DNA of 64,000 bases from RPQJ01 sp052035645 (GCA_052035645.1 JBPOHK010000109.1:1-64000); one strand, 5' to 3'. Positions 8,389-17,527 are shown, counted from the stretch's first letter. Notes: a model not told the origin generated them from the letters alone. Translations and numbers: made by a program.

Positions 8389-9147
8389 TCAGCGCGGCGG
8401 CCGCGCGCGCGGCACGAACAGCGAGGCCGGCAGCACCTTGAGCAGCGGGCCGATGAGGCTCCAGGGCCAGACGGGCACCGTGCGATAGCCCACGCGGCGC
8501 TCGATCATGGCCGCCATCAGCGCCGCGCCCTTGCGAACGTCGATGAGGAACGGACGCTGGCCGAGCGTGCGGTTCATGTCGGTGTCGATGAAGCCGGGCG
8601 ACAGTTCGGTGACCGCAATCCCGTCGTTCGCCACCTCGGTGCGCAGCGACTGCAGGTAGCGGTGCAGGCCGCCCTTCGACGCGCTGTAGGCGCCGAAGCC
8701 GGCGAGCCCGCGCCAGCCCGCCATCGAGGTGATGCCGACCAGCTGGCCGCTCTTCTGTCGGCGCATGATCGGCACCGCGGCCTCGATGGTCGCGATGGCG
8801 CCGAGCAGGTTCACCTCGATCGTCTGGCGCTCCGTCTCGAAGCGGCCCTTGCCCACCGGGGTCAGCACGCCGACACCCGCGTTCGCGACCACGACCTCGA
8901 GCCGGCCGAATTCACGCGCCACCTGCTCGACGGCCGAACCGACGGCGGCGTAGTCCGCCACGTCCAGCGCCATCGGCAGCACGCGCGCGGCCCCGGCGGC
9001 CGTCAGCCGGCCCGCGAGTTCCTGCAGCCGGTCGAGACGCCGCGCGGCGATGGCGACCTCGTAGCCGCGCCGCGCGAACTCCAGGGCCAGGGCCTCGCCG
9101 ATGCCGGCCGACGCCCCCGTGATGAAGATCGATCGCGCCACGCGCAC
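8389..9147 (-). CDS. Short-chain dehydrogenase/reductase (SDR)
   Basis: A 252-residue SDR with TGASAGIG as the cofactor loop, AARR after beta 2 (basic, suggesting NADP(H)), NAG at about residue 83, SMAG near 137 and the YSASK catalytic Tyr-Lys. The reading frame is open upstream, but the real start is GTG at 9147: GAGGG lies at the proper distance and overlaps the stop of the preceding acyl-CoA dehydrogenase gene. A second GTG at 9141 is possible. It sits between two acyl-CoA metabolism genes in one transcription unit. The C-terminus ends in a hydrophobic stretch and a short Arg/Pro tail, so loose membrane association is possible. Substrate unknown. Confidence 0.88.
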   Translation of the reverse strand: MRVARSIFITGASAGIGEALALEFARRGYEVAIAARRLDRLQELAGRLTAAGAARVLPMALDVADYAAVGSAVEQVAREFGRLEVVVANAGVGVLTPVGKGRFETERQTIEVNLLGAIATIEAAVPIMRRQKSGQLVGITSMAGWRGLAGFGAYSASKGGLHRYLQSLRTEVANDGIAVTELSPGFIDTDMNRTLGQRPFLIDVRKGAALMAAMIERRVGYRTVPVWPWSLIGPLLKVLPASLFVPRARPPR

Positions 9148-9154
9148 CTCGCCC

Positions 9155-10966
9155 TCAGAACCACTCGTCCTGCATCGACAGCGTGGTCGCGTCGAGGCTG
9201 GCGAGCAAGTCGAGCTGCGGTCCGATGCGCGGCAGCTCGTAAAGGAAGAAATACCGGGCGGCCTGCCGCTTGCCGTCGTAGAACGCGCCGCCGTGCCCGT
9301 GCGCGGCGCAGGCCTGCTCGAGCCAGACCCACGCCAGCACCGCATGGCCGAAGGCCTCGAGGTAGATCGAGGCGTTGGCGAGGGTGCGCGCCGGATCGCC
9401 GCTGGCGTGCAGGCGGCGGGTGACGTCGGCGACGCGGGCCACGGCCGCCTCGAGCGACGCGGCGTGCGCGGCGAGGTCCGCGTCGCCGGCCGAACGTGCC
9501 CGCGCGACCGTCGCGCCGATCACCCGGCCGAGGGCGGCGAAGGCCGCGCCGCCCTGCAGCGTGACCTTGCGGCCGAGCAGGTCGAGTCCCTGGATGCCGT
9601 GCGTGCCCTCGTGGATGGGATTGAGACGATTGTCGCGGTAGAACTCCTCGACCGGGTAGTCACGGGAATAGCCGTAGCCGCCGTGGACCTGGATGGCGAG
9701 GTCGTTGGCGGCGAGGCACCACTGCGACGGCCAGGACTTGGCGATGGGCGTGAGGATCTCGAGCAGCAGGTGCGCTCCGGCCCGCGCCTCGGCCGTGGGC
9801 GCCGTCTTCTCCTCGTCGACGAGTCGCGCGCAGTACAGCGACAGGGCCAGGCCGCCCTCCACGTAGGATTTCTGCGCGAGCAGCATCCGGCGCACGTCCG
9901 GGTGCTGCACGATCGGCACCTGCGGCGAGGCGGGGTCGCGCGCCGACAGCGGCCGCCCCTGCGGACGGTTGCGCGCGTACTCGAGCGACTCGAGGTAACC
10001 GGCGTAACCGAGTGCCACGGCCCCGAGGCCGACGCCGATGCGCGCCTCGTTCATCATGTGGAACATGTACGCGAGGCCCTGGTGCGGCTCGCCGACCAGG
10101 TAGCCGATGGCGCCCGCCCGGCCCTCGGGCCGGCGGCGGCCCTCGCCGAAGTTGAGCAGCGTGTTGACCGTGCCGCGGTAGCCCATCTTGTGGTTGAGGC
10201 CCGCGAGCGCGACGTCGTTGCGCTCGCCGACCTCGCCGGCCGTAGAAACGAGGCTGCGCGGCACGATGAACAGCGAGATGCCCTTCACGCCCGGCGGCCC
10301 GCCCGGGATGCGCGCCAGCACGAGGTGCACGATGTTCTCGGCGATCTCGTGCTCCCCGCCCGAGATCCACATCTTGTTGCCGGTGAGGCGGAAGCGCGCG
10401 CCGAGCGGCGAGTCGCCGTCGGGTTCGGCCCGGGTCGCGACGTCGGCGAGCGAGGAGCCCGCCTGCGGCTCCGACAGGCACATGGTGCCGGTGAAGCGGC
10501 CCGCGAGCATCGGCCGCACGAAGGCGTCGACCTGCGCGGCCGAGCCGTGCGCGAGCAGCAGGTTGGCGTTGCCGACGGTCAGCATCGAGTACGCCGAGGT
10601 GGCGACGTTGGCCGCGGCGAAGTACGCGAAGCACGCCTTGTCGACGGCCTGGGGCAGCTGCATGCCGCCGTACTCGAGGTCGTGGGTCGCCGCGAGCAGG
10701 CCGGCCTCCGCGAAGGCGCGCACCGCCTCGGGCACCTCCGGCGGCACGGTCACCCGCTCGCCGTCGAACTGCGGCTCGTGGGTGTCCGACTTGCGACGGT
10801 GCGGCAGGTACCGCTCGGTCGCGAGCCGCTCCGCGGTGTCGAGGACGGCGTCGAAGGTCTCGCGGCCATGCTCGGCGAAGCGCTCGCGCGTGCACAGGGC
10901 CGGCACGTCGAGCCATTCGTAGAGCAGGAACTCCAGGTCGCGGCGCGAAATCAGTCGGGCGGTCAT
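9155..10966 (-). CDS. Long acyl-CoA dehydrogenase (DmdC/FadE5-type, about 600 residues)
   Basis: A 603-residue flavoprotein dehydrogenase of the enlarged class that carries an extra C-terminal helical domain, as in FadE5 and 3-methylmercaptopropionyl-CoA dehydrogenase DmdC. FAD motifs are TMCLSEPQAGSS and GNKMWISGGEH; the catalytic glutamate lies in NPIHEGTHGIQ, where this class has IYEGTN-like sequence. It catalyses alpha,beta-dehydrogenation of acyl-CoA in fatty acid breakdown; chain length is not readable. Start ATG at 10966. It is the first gene of the minus-strand lipid run and divergent from the LysR regulator gene (93-bp gap), which could control it. Confidence 0.92.
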   Translation of the reverse strand: MTARLISRRDLEFLLYEWLDVPALCTRERFAEHGRETFDAVLDTAERLATERYLPHRRKSDTHEPQFDGERVTVPPEVPEAVRAFAEAGLLAATHDLEYGGMQLPQAVDKACFAYFAAANVATSAYSMLTVGNANLLLAHGSAAQVDAFVRPMLAGRFTGTMCLSEPQAGSSLADVATRAEPDGDSPLGARFRLTGNKMWISGGEHEIAENIVHLVLARIPGGPPGVKGISLFIVPRSLVSTAGEVGERNDVALAGLNHKMGYRGTVNTLLNFGEGRRRPEGRAGAIGYLVGEPHQGLAYMFHMMNEARIGVGLGAVALGYAGYLESLEYARNRPQGRPLSARDPASPQVPIVQHPDVRRMLLAQKSYVEGGLALSLYCARLVDEEKTAPTAEARAGAHLLLEILTPIAKSWPSQWCLAANDLAIQVHGGYGYSRDYPVEEFYRDNRLNPIHEGTHGIQGLDLLGRKVTLQGGAAFAALGRVIGATVARARSAGDADLAAHAASLEAAVARVADVTRRLHASGDPARTLANASIYLEAFGHAVLAWVWLEQACAAHGHGGAFYDGKRQAARYFFLYELPRIGPQLDLLASLDATTLSMQDEWF

Positions 10967-11059
10967 CGGGGCATGATACCGGCATGCGCGGCCGCGGCGC
11001 AGGCCCGGACCCCGGCGGGCGACCTGTGCAGGCGTCGTGCCGTCTGCTAGCTTCGCTGC

Positions 11060-12094
11060 ATGGCGAAGACCCCCAGCCTGATCGACATCCTGTCCCTGGT
11101 CCCCGCCCGCGACCTCGCCCGTGCCGCGCGGGTGCTCGGCCTCGACACCGAGACCCTGAAGAAGCGGATGGACTCATTCGAGACGGCCCTGGGGTTCAAG
11201 CTGGTGGACAAGGCCGCGCGGGCCCTGCGGCCCGGGGAAGCCGGGCGGCTGGTGATCGACCACGCGAGCCGGATCTTCTCGCAGGCACGCGACCTGACCC
11301 GCGACCTCGAGGAACTGGCCGGCCTGCAGTCGCCCGAGCTGCTGTTCGGCACGGACATGTTCGCCGCGGAACTGCCGCTCGGTGCGGCGCTCGGGCGCAT
11401 GGCCACGGCCAACTCGCGACTGCGGGTGAATGCCCAGCTCGGCAACTTCGAGCACCTCGCCCGCGAGGTCCTCGCCAACCGGCTCGAGTTCGCGATCGCG
11501 GACACGACCGCCGCGGAGCGCCACCCGACCCGGCTGGCCATCGAACCGGTCGCCGAGCACCGGGTGTTCTTCTTCGTGCGCGAGGGCCACCCGCTCGCCG
11601 CCGCCCGCGAGGCCGCGCTCGAGGCCATCCTGGTGTTCCCGCTGGTGGCGCCGCGCCTGCCCCAGCGCATCGCCGCGCACGTCGCGAAATCGTCGGCCAA
11701 CGCGAGGGTCGACCGCGAGAGCGGCGACCTCGCGCCCGGACTGATGCTCGACGCCTTCAGTGTCGCCCGCAACGTCGTGCTGAACGGCGACGCCGTCGGG
11801 CTGGCGCCGTTCGCGGCCGTCGAGGCGGACCTGCGTGCCGGGCGGGTCGCGCTGCTGCCGTTCGGCGCGCCCTGGATGCACCTGAGCTACGGCCTGTTCT
11901 ACCCGCGCAAGCGCTCGCTCTCGCGCGTCGCACAGCTCTTCGTCACGCAGTTGCGCCAGGTCGAGGCCTCGCTGCAGGCGCGCGAGCAGCGCGCACTCGT
12001 GCGCCTGGAGGAGCGGCGCCGGCCGCGGCGCGCGCCGCCCGCGAAGAAACGGCCCGCCACGGCCCGCCGCCGTGCACCCGCGAGGAAGACCTGA
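11060..12094 (+). CDS. LysR-type transcriptional regulator
   Basis: A 344-residue LysR regulator: an N-terminal winged helix-turn-helix (about residues 5-65, with ARAARVLGLDTETLKKRMDSFE as recognition region) and a periplasmic-binding-like effector domain (about 90-305). The helix-turn-helix is slightly diverged from the usual S-Q-P-A-x-S pattern. The C-terminal 35 residues are an Arg/Lys/Pro/Ala tail that the family normally lacks and may add nonspecific DNA binding. It is divergent from the acyl-CoA dehydrogenase operon, a classical LysR arrangement, and 1 nt from the M64 peptidase gene on the other side. Which of the two it controls, and its ligand, cannot be told. Confidence 0.85.
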   Translation: MAKTPSLIDILSLVPARDLARAARVLGLDTETLKKRMDSFETALGFKLVDKAARALRPGEAGRLVIDHASRIFSQARDLTRDLEELAGLQSPELLFGTDMFAAELPLGAALGRMATANSRLRVNAQLGNFEHLAREVLANRLEFAIADTTAAERHPTRLAIEPVAEHRVFFFVREGHPLAAAREAALEAILVFPLVAPRLPQRIAAHVAKSSANARVDRESGDLAPGLMLDAFSVARNVVLNGDAVGLAPFAAVEADLRAGRVALLPFGAPWMHLSYGLFYPRKRSLSRVAQLFVTQLRQVEASLQAREQRALVRLEERRRPRRAPPAKKRPATARRRAPARKT

Positions 12095-12095
12095 C

Positions 12096-13514
12096 GTGCA
12101 CCTGCCGATCCGACTGCTGTGCATCCTGGCCGCGCTGGCCGCCCCCGGGCTGGCCGAGCCGGCCGCGCCCGCGACCCTGCGCCTCGACTATTTCCACACC
12201 GGCGGCCGCGGTGCCGAGGTGTTCGCACTGGACGCGGTGCGGGTCGAGCCGCTGCCGTGGCCGGGCAACCTGCAGCGCACGGTCGACGAGCTGGGACTCG
12301 GCAATTACCGCTACGAGGTCCGCGACCTGCAGGGCGCCCTGCTCTACTCGCGCGGCTACTCCTCGATCTATGCCGAGTGGGTCACGACGGAGGAAGCCGC
12401 GACGGCCTCGCGCACCTTCCACGAGTCGCTGCGGTTTCCGCTGCCGGCCGGGCCCGTGGACGTGACGGTTCTGAAGCGGGACGCGCGCCAGGCATTCCAG
12501 CCCGTGTGGACGACGCGGGTGGACCCGGCCGGCATGTTCGTGGACCGCGCCGCGCCTGCGCAGCAGACGCTGGTCGAGATCGAGAAGCACGGCGACCCGG
12601 CCGACAAGGTCGACGTGCTGCTGCTCGGGGACGGCTACACGGCGACGGAATGCGCGACGAAGTTCGGCCGTGACGCGCGGCGACTCGTCGACGAGCTGTT
12701 CGCGCACGAGCCGTTTGCAGCCCGCCGTCGCGACTTCAACGTCTGGGGACTGTGCCCGCCGGCCGCCGAGTCGGGCATCTCGCGCCCTTCGACCGGGGTG
12801 CACCGGCGCACGCCCGTGGGCGCCACCTACGACGCCTTCGGCTCCGAGCGCTACATCCTCACGTTCGACAACCGCGCGCTGCGGGACGTCGCGGCCTGGG
12901 CGCCGTACGAGATGATCGAGATCCTCGCGAACGGCCGGACCTACGGCGGCGGCGGCATCTACGGCGCCTTCGCGACCGTCGCCGTCGACAGCGCCTGGGC
13001 CGACTACGTGTTCGTGCACGAGTTCGGGCACCACTTCGCGGCACTGGCCGACGAGTACTACACCTCGCCGGTCGCCTATGCGCCCGCGGCGTCGGTCGTC
13101 GAGCCCTGGGAGCCGAACGTCACCGCGCTGCTCGACCGCGAGCGGCTGAAGTGGCGGCACCTGCGCGAGTCCAGCACGCCCGTGCCGACGGCGTGGCCCA
13201 AGGCCGAGTTCGAGGAGCGGCAGCGCGAGTTCCAGGCCCGCCGGCGCGAGATCCGCGCCGATCAGCGCCCCGAGGCCGAGATGGACGCGCTGTTCCGCGA
13301 GGAGCAGGCGTACACGACCGGGCTGTTCCGCTCGGCCGAGCACGCGCACGCCGTGGGCGCGTTCCAGGGCGCCAACTACGACGCGCAGGCGTTCTATCGC
13401 CCGCAGCTCGACTGCGTCATGTTCACCCGCGACGAGGTGCCGTTCTGCCGGGTCTGCCAGGAGGCGATCGGGCGCATCATCGATCTCTACGCCGGCCCGC
13501 CGGCCGCGCGCTGA
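12096..13514 (+). CDS. Secreted M64 family (IgA-peptidase-like) metallopeptidase
   Basis: A 472-residue protein with signal peptide (about residues 1-20), an N-terminal beta-rich M64 domain and the zinc peptidase domain. The metal motif HEFGHHFAALADEYY gives HExxH plus the downstream Asp-Glu-Tyr typical of M64. A CxxC near the C-terminus (FCRVCQEA) may form a disulfide. The start is GTG at 12096, supported by AGGAAG 7 nt upstream and by the clean signal peptide; an earlier GTG at 12072 would give a charged extension. It begins 1 nt after the LysR stop and is followed by the PrsW-type gene, forming a probable three-gene unit. Despite the family name, cleavage of IgA should not be assumed. Confidence 0.88.
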   Translation: MHLPIRLLCILAALAAPGLAEPAAPATLRLDYFHTGGRGAEVFALDAVRVEPLPWPGNLQRTVDELGLGNYRYEVRDLQGALLYSRGYSSIYAEWVTTEEAATASRTFHESLRFPLPAGPVDVTVLKRDARQAFQPVWTTRVDPAGMFVDRAAPAQQTLVEIEKHGDPADKVDVLLLGDGYTATECATKFGRDARRLVDELFAHEPFAARRRDFNVWGLCPPAAESGISRPSTGVHRRTPVGATYDAFGSERYILTFDNRALRDVAAWAPYEMIEILANGRTYGGGGIYGAFATVAVDSAWADYVFVHEFGHHFAALADEYYTSPVAYAPAASVVEPWEPNVTALLDRERLKWRHLRESSTPVPTAWPKAEFEERQREFQARRREIRADQRPEAEMDALFREEQAYTTGLFRSAEHAHAVGAFQGANYDAQAFYRPQLDCVMFTRDEVPFCRVCQEAIGRIIDLYAGPPAAR

Positions 13515-13528
13515 ACCAGGGCACGCGC

Positions 13529-14755
13529 ATGCAGCAAGCCGCCGGCCTCGCCATCGTCTCGCCGCTGCGCCGGCCGGAGGTCGCGCGCCGCACCACCATC
13601 GCCCTCGGCGTGCTTCTGCTGCTCGCGGCCGTGATCATCCTGCTGGTGGTCAACGGCTCCGGGCCCGAGGCGGCCGACGTGTTCGTCTCGGCACTCGCGC
13701 TCTCGAGCCTGCTCGCGCTGCTGCCGGTGCTCATCCTCTGGTACCTCGATCGCCGCGAACGCGAGTCGCCCTGGCTGTTCGCCGCCGCCTTCCTCTGGGG
13801 CGGCCTGATCGCGACGACGCTGGCACTGCCGGTGAACACGCTGGTGATCGCCGCCGTCGGGAGCTGGCTCGAGCAGAACGCATCGCTGAAGGCGATGCTC
13901 GGCCCGGACGCCGCGCTGATGGTGGGCGCGCCGCTCGCCGCGCCGCTGGTCGAGGAAACCACCAAGGGCCTCGGCATCGTGCTGCTGTTCTGGCTGATGC
14001 GCGCCGAGTTCGACAACGTGCGCGACGGATTCATCTACGGGGCGCTGGTCGGCGCCGGCTTCAACTGGTTCGAGTCGGCCCTGTACGTGCAGCAGAACTT
14101 CGTGCAATACGGCGAGGCCTCGTACGGTTTCCAGCTCGGCACGCGCTACGCGTGGCTCGGCCTCGCGGGACACGCGATGTTCTCCGGCCTGTTCGGCGCC
14201 TCGCTCGGGCTCGCGCGCGCGACGCACCGCCGCCTCGTGCGCTACCTTGCGCCGGTCGCGGGCCTGCTGCTCGCGATGCTGGCGCACGCCTGGAACAACT
14301 CGCTGCCCCTGCTGTTCGCACTCGCGGCGGCGAACTCGGGCGAAGCCCCGCCCACCGAGAGCACGCCGCCGCCGATGCTCGGCCTGACCGATGCGCTCGT
14401 CTCGGCCAGCATCTCGAACCTGGTGATCTTCCTGCCGTTCGCGCTGCTGATGGCGTGGATCATCCGCCGCAGCGGCCAGGCCGAGCGCCGCGTGATCCGC
14501 GAGGAACTGGCGGACGAGGTCGGACGCAGCGTCACGCCGGCCGAGTACGCCGCGATGCAGGCCGACCGCACCTATCGAACGCGGCGCATCCCGGGCGGAC
14601 GGCGCGAGGTCGCGACCTCGCTGGTGCTGGCGCAGAACGAGCTGGCGTTCCGCAAGCGACGCCTGCGCGACCGCGGCTTCGACCCGGAGCAGGATGCGCA
14701 CGCCGCCGCCCTGCGCGACGCCATCGCCGGGCTGCGCGGGCGACTCGACGCCTGA
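13529..14755 (+). CDS. PrsW-family glutamic-type intramembrane protease
   Basis: A 408-residue polytopic membrane protein. The family signature is complete: EETTK (Glu142, Glu143, Lys146), FNWFE (Glu182), His215 in GHAMFSG and HAWNN (His253). About eight hydrophobic segments span residues 25-310, followed by a cytosolic Arg-rich tail of some 95 residues that is not part of the protease core. PrsW of Bacillus cleaves the anti-sigma factor RsiW; related proteins act in membrane signalling, so a regulatory cleavage role is possible here, but no anti-sigma gene is adjacent. AGGG lies 7 nt before ATG at 13529. The neighbouring gene is a secreted peptidase, so this stretch is a protease pair behind a LysR regulator. 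Confidence 0.85.
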   Translation: MQQAAGLAIVSPLRRPEVARRTTIALGVLLLLAAVIILLVVNGSGPEAADVFVSALALSSLLALLPVLILWYLDRRERESPWLFAAAFLWGGLIATTLALPVNTLVIAAVGSWLEQNASLKAMLGPDAALMVGAPLAAPLVEETTKGLGIVLLFWLMRAEFDNVRDGFIYGALVGAGFNWFESALYVQQNFVQYGEASYGFQLGTRYAWLGLAGHAMFSGLFGASLGLARATHRRLVRYLAPVAGLLLAMLAHAWNNSLPLLFALAAANSGEAPPTESTPPPMLGLTDALVSASISNLVIFLPFALLMAWIIRRSGQAERRVIREELADEVGRSVTPAEYAAMQADRTYRTRRIPGGRREVATSLVLAQNELAFRKRRLRDRGFDPEQDAHAAALRDAIAGLRGRLDA

Positions 14756-14884
14756 CGCGGCGGCAACCTAGCGTCCTTCACCATCTACGTATTCAGATTT
14801 GCCGCACGAGCGCGTGAACTAGACTCAGTTCCGGCTGCGGCGGGCGTCGCGCCGGACGGCAGGTTCCCGAACCCAGGAGTCACC

Positions 14885-15403
14885 ATGTCCACCGCACGAC
14901 GCGCGCTGATCCCCCTCGCCGCGGCCGCCCTCGCCTGCGCCGCGTTCACCGTGCAGGCCGGCGAGACGTTCACCGCCAAGCTGTCCGGCGCGGAGCAGTT
15001 GCCGGATGCGACCGACAGCAAGGCGACCGGCACGCTCGTGCTGACCGTCAGCGACGACGGCAAGTCGGTCGCCTACCGGCTGACGGTCGAGAACCTGTCG
15101 AATCCGTCGGGAGCCGACGTGCATCTCGGTCCGCCGACGATGAACGGTCCGCTGGTCGTCAAGCTGTTTCCGAAGCGCGGCGAGAGCGCGAAGAAAGGCC
15201 CGTTCAGCGGCGTGCTGGCCGAGGGCAGCTTCGACGGCGGCGACTTCCTGGGCCCGATGACGGGCAGCCCGCTGGCCGACTTCATCGAGGAGCTCAAGGC
15301 CGGCAACACGTACACCAACGTGCACACGAACGACGGCCAGGATCCGCCCGAGTCCGGCCCCGGCGACTATCGCAACGGCGAGATCCGCGGCCAGCTTAAG
15401 TAA
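14885..15403 (+). CDS. Secreted CHRD-domain protein
   Basis: A 172-residue exported protein: signal peptide about residues 1-25 (ending VQAGE), then one CHRD domain covering almost all of the mature part (FTAKLSGAEQLP at the start, ADVHLGP and YTNVHTNDG in the middle, GEIRGQL at the end). CHRD domains were first described in chordin; bacterial versions are common in exported proteins and have no settled function. The ribosome site AGGAG lies 8 nt before ATG at 14885. The gene stands alone between 129 bp upstream and a strong hairpin downstream, so it is probably monocistronic. Confidence 0.88.
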   Translation: MSTARRALIPLAAAALACAAFTVQAGETFTAKLSGAEQLPDATDSKATGTLVLTVSDDGKSVAYRLTVENLSNPSGADVHLGPPTMNGPLVVKLFPKRGESAKKGPFSGVLAEGSFDGGDFLGPMTGSPLADFIEELKAGNTYTNVHTNDGQDPPESGPGDYRNGEIRGQLK

Positions 15404-15413
15404 CCTCGGCCCC

Positions 15414-15451
15414 GTCCGGGCCCGGCCTCCCGCGCGAGGCCGGGCCCGGAC
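15414..15451 (+). terminator. Strong hairpin after the CHRD gene
   Basis: A perfect 16-bp stem (15414-15429 with 15436-15451) and a 6-nt loop, 10 nt after the CHRD stop. There is no proper U-run, only TTT about 11 nt later, so it may act as an mRNA 3' stabiliser or weak terminator rather than a canonical intrinsic terminator. Confidence 0.5.
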
Positions 15452-15548
15452 GCGCGCGATCGTTTCCGTAGCGGTCCCAACCGGCACCCGGCGCGCCGAC
15501 GCCGGCCTACGATGGTCGCCGACGACTTCCTCGTCGAGGCCGAACGCC

Positions 15549-16691
15549 ATGCACGACCGCACCCTCCTGCTGGAGCCGAGCGCAACGTCGTCGAATCTCG
15601 CGGCGACGCTCTCGGGCCAGTTCGACGACCTGCACCGGCAGGTTCGCCGCGGGCACCCCGCCGTCACCCGCATGGCCTGCGCGCTGTTCGACTCCGGCGA
15701 CGACACCGTCAGGACGTTCGTGAACTCGACGGTCGACGTCGAACCGCTCGTGCGCTACCAGTGCGCCCTCGCGAGCGTCCCTTCGCTGCTGGAACTGGCG
15801 GCCGAGCGCCGGACCCGCACGATCCACGACCTGCGGGACGCCTTGCGGCCGTCGTCGGAGCACTCGCGCTGGCTGCTCGACCGGGGCTACCGCTCCTCGT
15901 ACACCGTGCCGCTGTTCCGCAACCGCGACCTGCTGGCGTTCGTCTTCTTCGACTCGCACGAGCCCGGCACCTTCGGACCGGCGCTGCGCCGCGAGCTGTC
16001 GCTGTACGCATCGGTCGTCGGGCTGTTGCTGAACAACGAGCTGACCGCGCTCGACACGCTGCTCGGCGCCACGCAGCTGGCGCGGGACCTGACGCGCATG
16101 CGCGACGTCGAGTCCGGCGACCATCTCGAGCGCATGGCACGCTACTCGCGGCTGATCGCCCGCGAGCTGGCGCCGTCGCTCGGCCGCGACGACGAGTGGG
16201 TGGAGCACCTGTTCCTGTTCGCGCCGTTGCACGACATCGGCAAGATCGGCGTGCCCGACACCATCCTGCTCAAGCCCGGCCGGCTCGACCCGCAGGAGTG
16301 GCAGGCGATGACCCGTCACGTGCTGCTCGGCAGCGAGCTCGTCGAGCGGGTGATCGCCGACCTCGGGATGAACGGCTTCCCGAACCTCGCCATGCTGGCC
16401 GACATCGTCGAGTTCCACCACGAGCGCATGGACGGCAGCGGCTACGGTCGCGGCCTGCGCGGGGAGCAGATCCCGATCGAGGCACGCATCGTGGCGACGG
16501 CCGACGTCTTCGACGCGCTCACGACGCGCCGTCCCTACCGGCCGGCCTGGCCACTCGAGGAAGCCTGCGCGGAGCTCGACCGCATGGCGCGCAACGGCGC
16601 ACTCGATCCGCGCTGCGTGCGCGTGCTGCTGGAGCGCCGGGGCGAGGTGGAAGCGATCCGCCGTCGCTTCGCACCGCCCGCCGCGGGCTGA
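15549..16691 (+). CDS. HD-GYP domain protein with N-terminal GAF-like domain (putative c-di-GMP phosphodiesterase)
   Basis: A 380-residue soluble signalling protein. Residues 20-165 look like a GAF-type sensor domain; residues 175-375 are an HD-GYP domain. The metal-binding His228-Asp229 (LHDIGKIGVPD), His290-His291 (HHERMDG), the GYG at 298-300 and the ADVFDALT stretch are all intact. The canonical order HHExxDGSGYxxxxxGxxIP is kept, so c-di-GMP hydrolysis is likely. No receiver domain or membrane segment. The ligand of the sensor domain is unknown. It stands between the CHRD gene and a convergent amidohydrolase gene whose stop is 2 nt away. Confidence 0.88.
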   Translation: MHDRTLLLEPSATSSNLAATLSGQFDDLHRQVRRGHPAVTRMACALFDSGDDTVRTFVNSTVDVEPLVRYQCALASVPSLLELAAERRTRTIHDLRDALRPSSEHSRWLLDRGYRSSYTVPLFRNRDLLAFVFFDSHEPGTFGPALRRELSLYASVVGLLLNNELTALDTLLGATQLARDLTRMRDVESGDHLERMARYSRLIARELAPSLGRDDEWVEHLFLFAPLHDIGKIGVPDTILLKPGRLDPQEWQAMTRHVLLGSELVERVIADLGMNGFPNLAMLADIVEFHHERMDGSGYGRGLRGEQIPIEARIVATADVFDALTTRRPYRPAWPLEEACAELDRMARNGALDPRCVRVLLERRGEVEAIRRRFAPPAAG

Positions 16692-16693
16692 AC

Positions 16694-17527
16694 TCAGCCG
16701 AGCCGGAACACGCGACGCGCGTTGCCGGCGAGGAACGCCGCGCGCGTCGGCTCGTCGAGTCCGAGCGCGGCCAGCCCTTCGAGCGCCCTGGCGGGCGCGA
16801 TCATCGGCCAGTTGGTGCCGAACAGCACCTTGCCGTGGCCGTGTCCCTGCAGGTAGGCGACCAGGTTCGCCGGGTAGCGCGACACGGTGTACGCCGACGT
16901 GTCGATGTACACGTTCGGGTGCTTGGTGGCGACGGCGATCATCTCCTCGGTCCAGGGGTAGCCGATGTGGCCGCCGACGATCACGAGTTCGGGAAAGTCG
17001 AGCGCCACCTGGTCGATGTACGGAATCGGGCGTCCGACCTCGGACGGCATCAGCGGACCGGTGTGGCCGACCTGCGTGCAGAACGGCACGCCGAGCTCGC
17101 AGCACTCGCTGTAGATCGGGTAGAACCGCGCGTGCGTGGGCGGCAGCTCCCAGAGCCAGGGCAGCACGCGGATCGCCCTGAAGCCGAGCTCGCGCACGCA
17201 GCGGCGTATCTCGCGGACGGCTTCGCGCGGGCGCGACAGGTTCACCGAACCGACGCCGACGAGGCGCCCCCCTCCCGCGGCGACGAACGCCGCGACCTCG
17301 TCGTTCGAGATCAGCTCACCCTGCGGCCCGTGCCACGCACTGATGAGGGCGCGGTCGACGCCGCCCTCGTCCATCGCGCCGAGCGTCACCTCGAGGGGCC
17401 AGTCGCCGTCCGGCGCGGACAGCGTGCGGGGCTGCCCGCGCGTCCAGCGGCGCAGGGACGCGAACATCGGGTGGTTCAGGTGGCGCGCGGTCGGATGCTG
17501 CGCCCAGGCATCGATGATCATCGGCAT
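16694..17527 (-). CDS. Amidohydrolase-related TIM-barrel hydrolase (amidohydrolase 2 family)
   Basis: A 277-residue metal-dependent hydrolase of the ACMSD/2-pyrone-dicarboxylate lactonase-like clan. It lacks the usual HxH at the start (MIIDAWAQHP), but has QVGHTG, VGGHIGYPW and FGTNWPM, which match strand-end ligands His (barrel strands 5 and 6) and the terminal Asp/Asn position; here Asn replaces the usual Asp in the last motif (FGTNWP in place of FGSDWP). Reaction type could be decarboxylation or hydrolysis; substrate unknown. Start ATG at 17527 (or Met3 at 17521). It is convergent with the HD-GYP gene and upstream-adjacent to the sensor kinase gene on the same strand. Confidence 0.8.
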   Translation of the reverse strand: MPMIIDAWAQHPTARHLNHPMFASLRRWTRGQPRTLSAPDGDWPLEVTLGAMDEGGVDRALISAWHGPQGELISNDEVAAFVAAGGGRLVGVGSVNLSRPREAVREIRRCVRELGFRAIRVLPWLWELPPTHARFYPIYSECCELGVPFCTQVGHTGPLMPSEVGRPIPYIDQVALDFPELVIVGGHIGYPWTEEMIAVATKHPNVYIDTSAYTVSRYPANLVAYLQGHGHGKVLFGTNWPMIAPARALEGLAALGLDEPTRAAFLAGNARRVFRLG

